The notes beneath the pieces were generated by a model that saw nothing but the letters and a program-made list of their open reading frames with translations, had not been told where the DNA came from and ran no database searches. From assembly GCA_004026145.2 (NCBI GenBank), contig CP034994.1, forward strand, positions 13,062,009 to 13,126,008: a stretch of DNA of 64,000 nucleotides. The letters are read 5' to 3'. Each line of letters starts with the position of its first letter. Positions within the stretch are counted from its first letter, which is position 1. Of the stretch, positions 63,047-64,000 are shown piece after piece. The stretch comes from Takifugu bimaculatus (lineage: Eukaryota; Chordata; Actinopteri; Tetraodontiformes; Tetraodontidae). The translations under genes and the position numbers were made by a program.

Positions 63047-64000
63047 CTGCAGAACTGAGTCAATACACACTGAAGCCGACAGAGAGTAGGAGGCGGTGTG
63101 GAAGAATATGAAAAGAAAGAAGATGTGAAGGGAAGATTGAAAGTTGGGGAGAGAGGTGAGAAATGAGGGGAACAGAAAGGGAAACAGGTAGGTACACTGT
63201 GACTAAGTGAAAAGGTGGAGCGCGTACATGAGAACAAAGTGTAAAACGCAGAACTGCAGAGGCAGGTTGACTCCTCACCTCACAGCTTCACGCCGTGTAT
63301 GTGAGTATGTGCACAGGTATGTTCTGTGTGTGGGCGCGTGTGGGTGCGATAACGCTGTGTGTGATGTCAGGAGCCCGGGAAGGGTTGTCCCCAACGTCAG
63401 TCAGCTCTTGAAGACAAACCGTAAGGATAAAGGTTCTGTTGAAATGGTATAAAAGAAGTGAAGCTGGCACAATGTCAGCGATAAAATTACCTCATGTCAA
63501 GTTTTAAACATTTTTTCTTCCTTGAGGAAGCCGACAGATCCCAGATCTGGATCTCCTGCTGTTGTGATTGATAGGAACTGATCTTGGCACTTGGGGCCAT
63601 TTTCTCCCCATGACTTATACACTTTGGGGACAAAGTGTATAAAAAGGAGCCAGCGCAAAGTTTCTGCAGAGGAAAGGAGTTACGACGTTGGAAGCATTCA
63701 CTGACTGGAGGAAAAACTACCAACCTTGTTCATTTTAGGTGGACAGACCATAAGAAGCTGAAGTATGTCAGAACAGCACCCTTTTTACACCAGATTGGCC
63801 TTTAACCATATATAAACCCGACTGAGGGAACATTAAACCTGCCGCTTCTTCCTGTTAGTCCCACTGTAAATCTTCTGGAATGGCACTCACGACCATCCTC
63901 CACTGCAGCTTTCCAGTGCAATTATCTGAGCAGTGGCTCTAAAGTCAGAGAAATAATAAGAGATAAACCAGTTCTGGCTGTGAGATTGTTCCCCTGTTGG

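Noticed and set aside
62771..63278. Minus-strand ORFs suggesting a small extra gene
   Set aside because: The peptide has no recognisable homology. Splice sites fit a non-coding camkv exon better.

Overview
This is a stretch of a vertebrate, almost certainly teleost, nuclear genome. Every recognisable protein is a vertebrate orthologue, introns are abundant and usually short with GT-AG borders, simple repeats are typical of fish, and a fish-type LINE tail is present. Nine genes fit in 64 kb, which points to a compact, pufferfish-like percomorph genome. The species call is inference.

Layout, all nine genes on the minus strand and head to tail, read here from low to high coordinates: (1) an ECM2-like secreted leucine-rich-repeat matrix protein (5-6588); (2) transketolase, tkt (8234-13340); (3) lrrc23, a radial-spoke LRR protein (14241-15907) with a 5' exon near 16.5-16.6 kb and an RFX X-box just upstream; (4) rbm10, a splicing factor with RRM, zinc-finger and OCRE domains (18525-26114) whose C-terminal G-patch looks eroded; (5) rhoa (28594-30265); (6) a compact USP21-like deubiquitinase (31556-36254); (7) an ARHGEF3-like RhoGEF (36743 to about 39.6-40.2 kb); (8) uba1, the ubiquitin E1 (41425-48645); (9) camkv, a CaM-kinase-like pseudokinase with a long tail (53172-61019) and predicted non-coding 5' exons up to about 63 kb.

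Minus-strand AATAAA signals often sit only 0.1-0.7 kb from the predicted start of the next gene downstream, so this is a dense co-oriented array rather than an operon. In human, RBM10 and UBA1 are neighbours on Xp11, while RHOA, CAMKV, TKT and ARHGEF3 lie on 3p, so the block mixes two human regions. Two functional pairs are adjacent or nearly so: RhoA with a RhoA-type GEF, and the ubiquitin E1 with a deubiquitinase.

Non-genic content includes a 598-bp non-autonomous DNA transposon in an rbm10 intron, the 3' end of a LINE in a camkv intron, a 540-bp GGAT/GCAT minisatellite in the deubiquitinase gene, a GGAT array touching an ecm2-like splice donor, a 185-bp CTAT array and many (CA)n/(GT)n tracts. 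I saw no tRNA, rRNA, CRISPR or prokaryotic feature. The window looks like ordinary gene-dense vertebrate DNA. The points most worth checking are the rbm10 C-terminus, the ecm2-like acidic/basic linker, the uba1 dual-start architecture and the promoter motifs.
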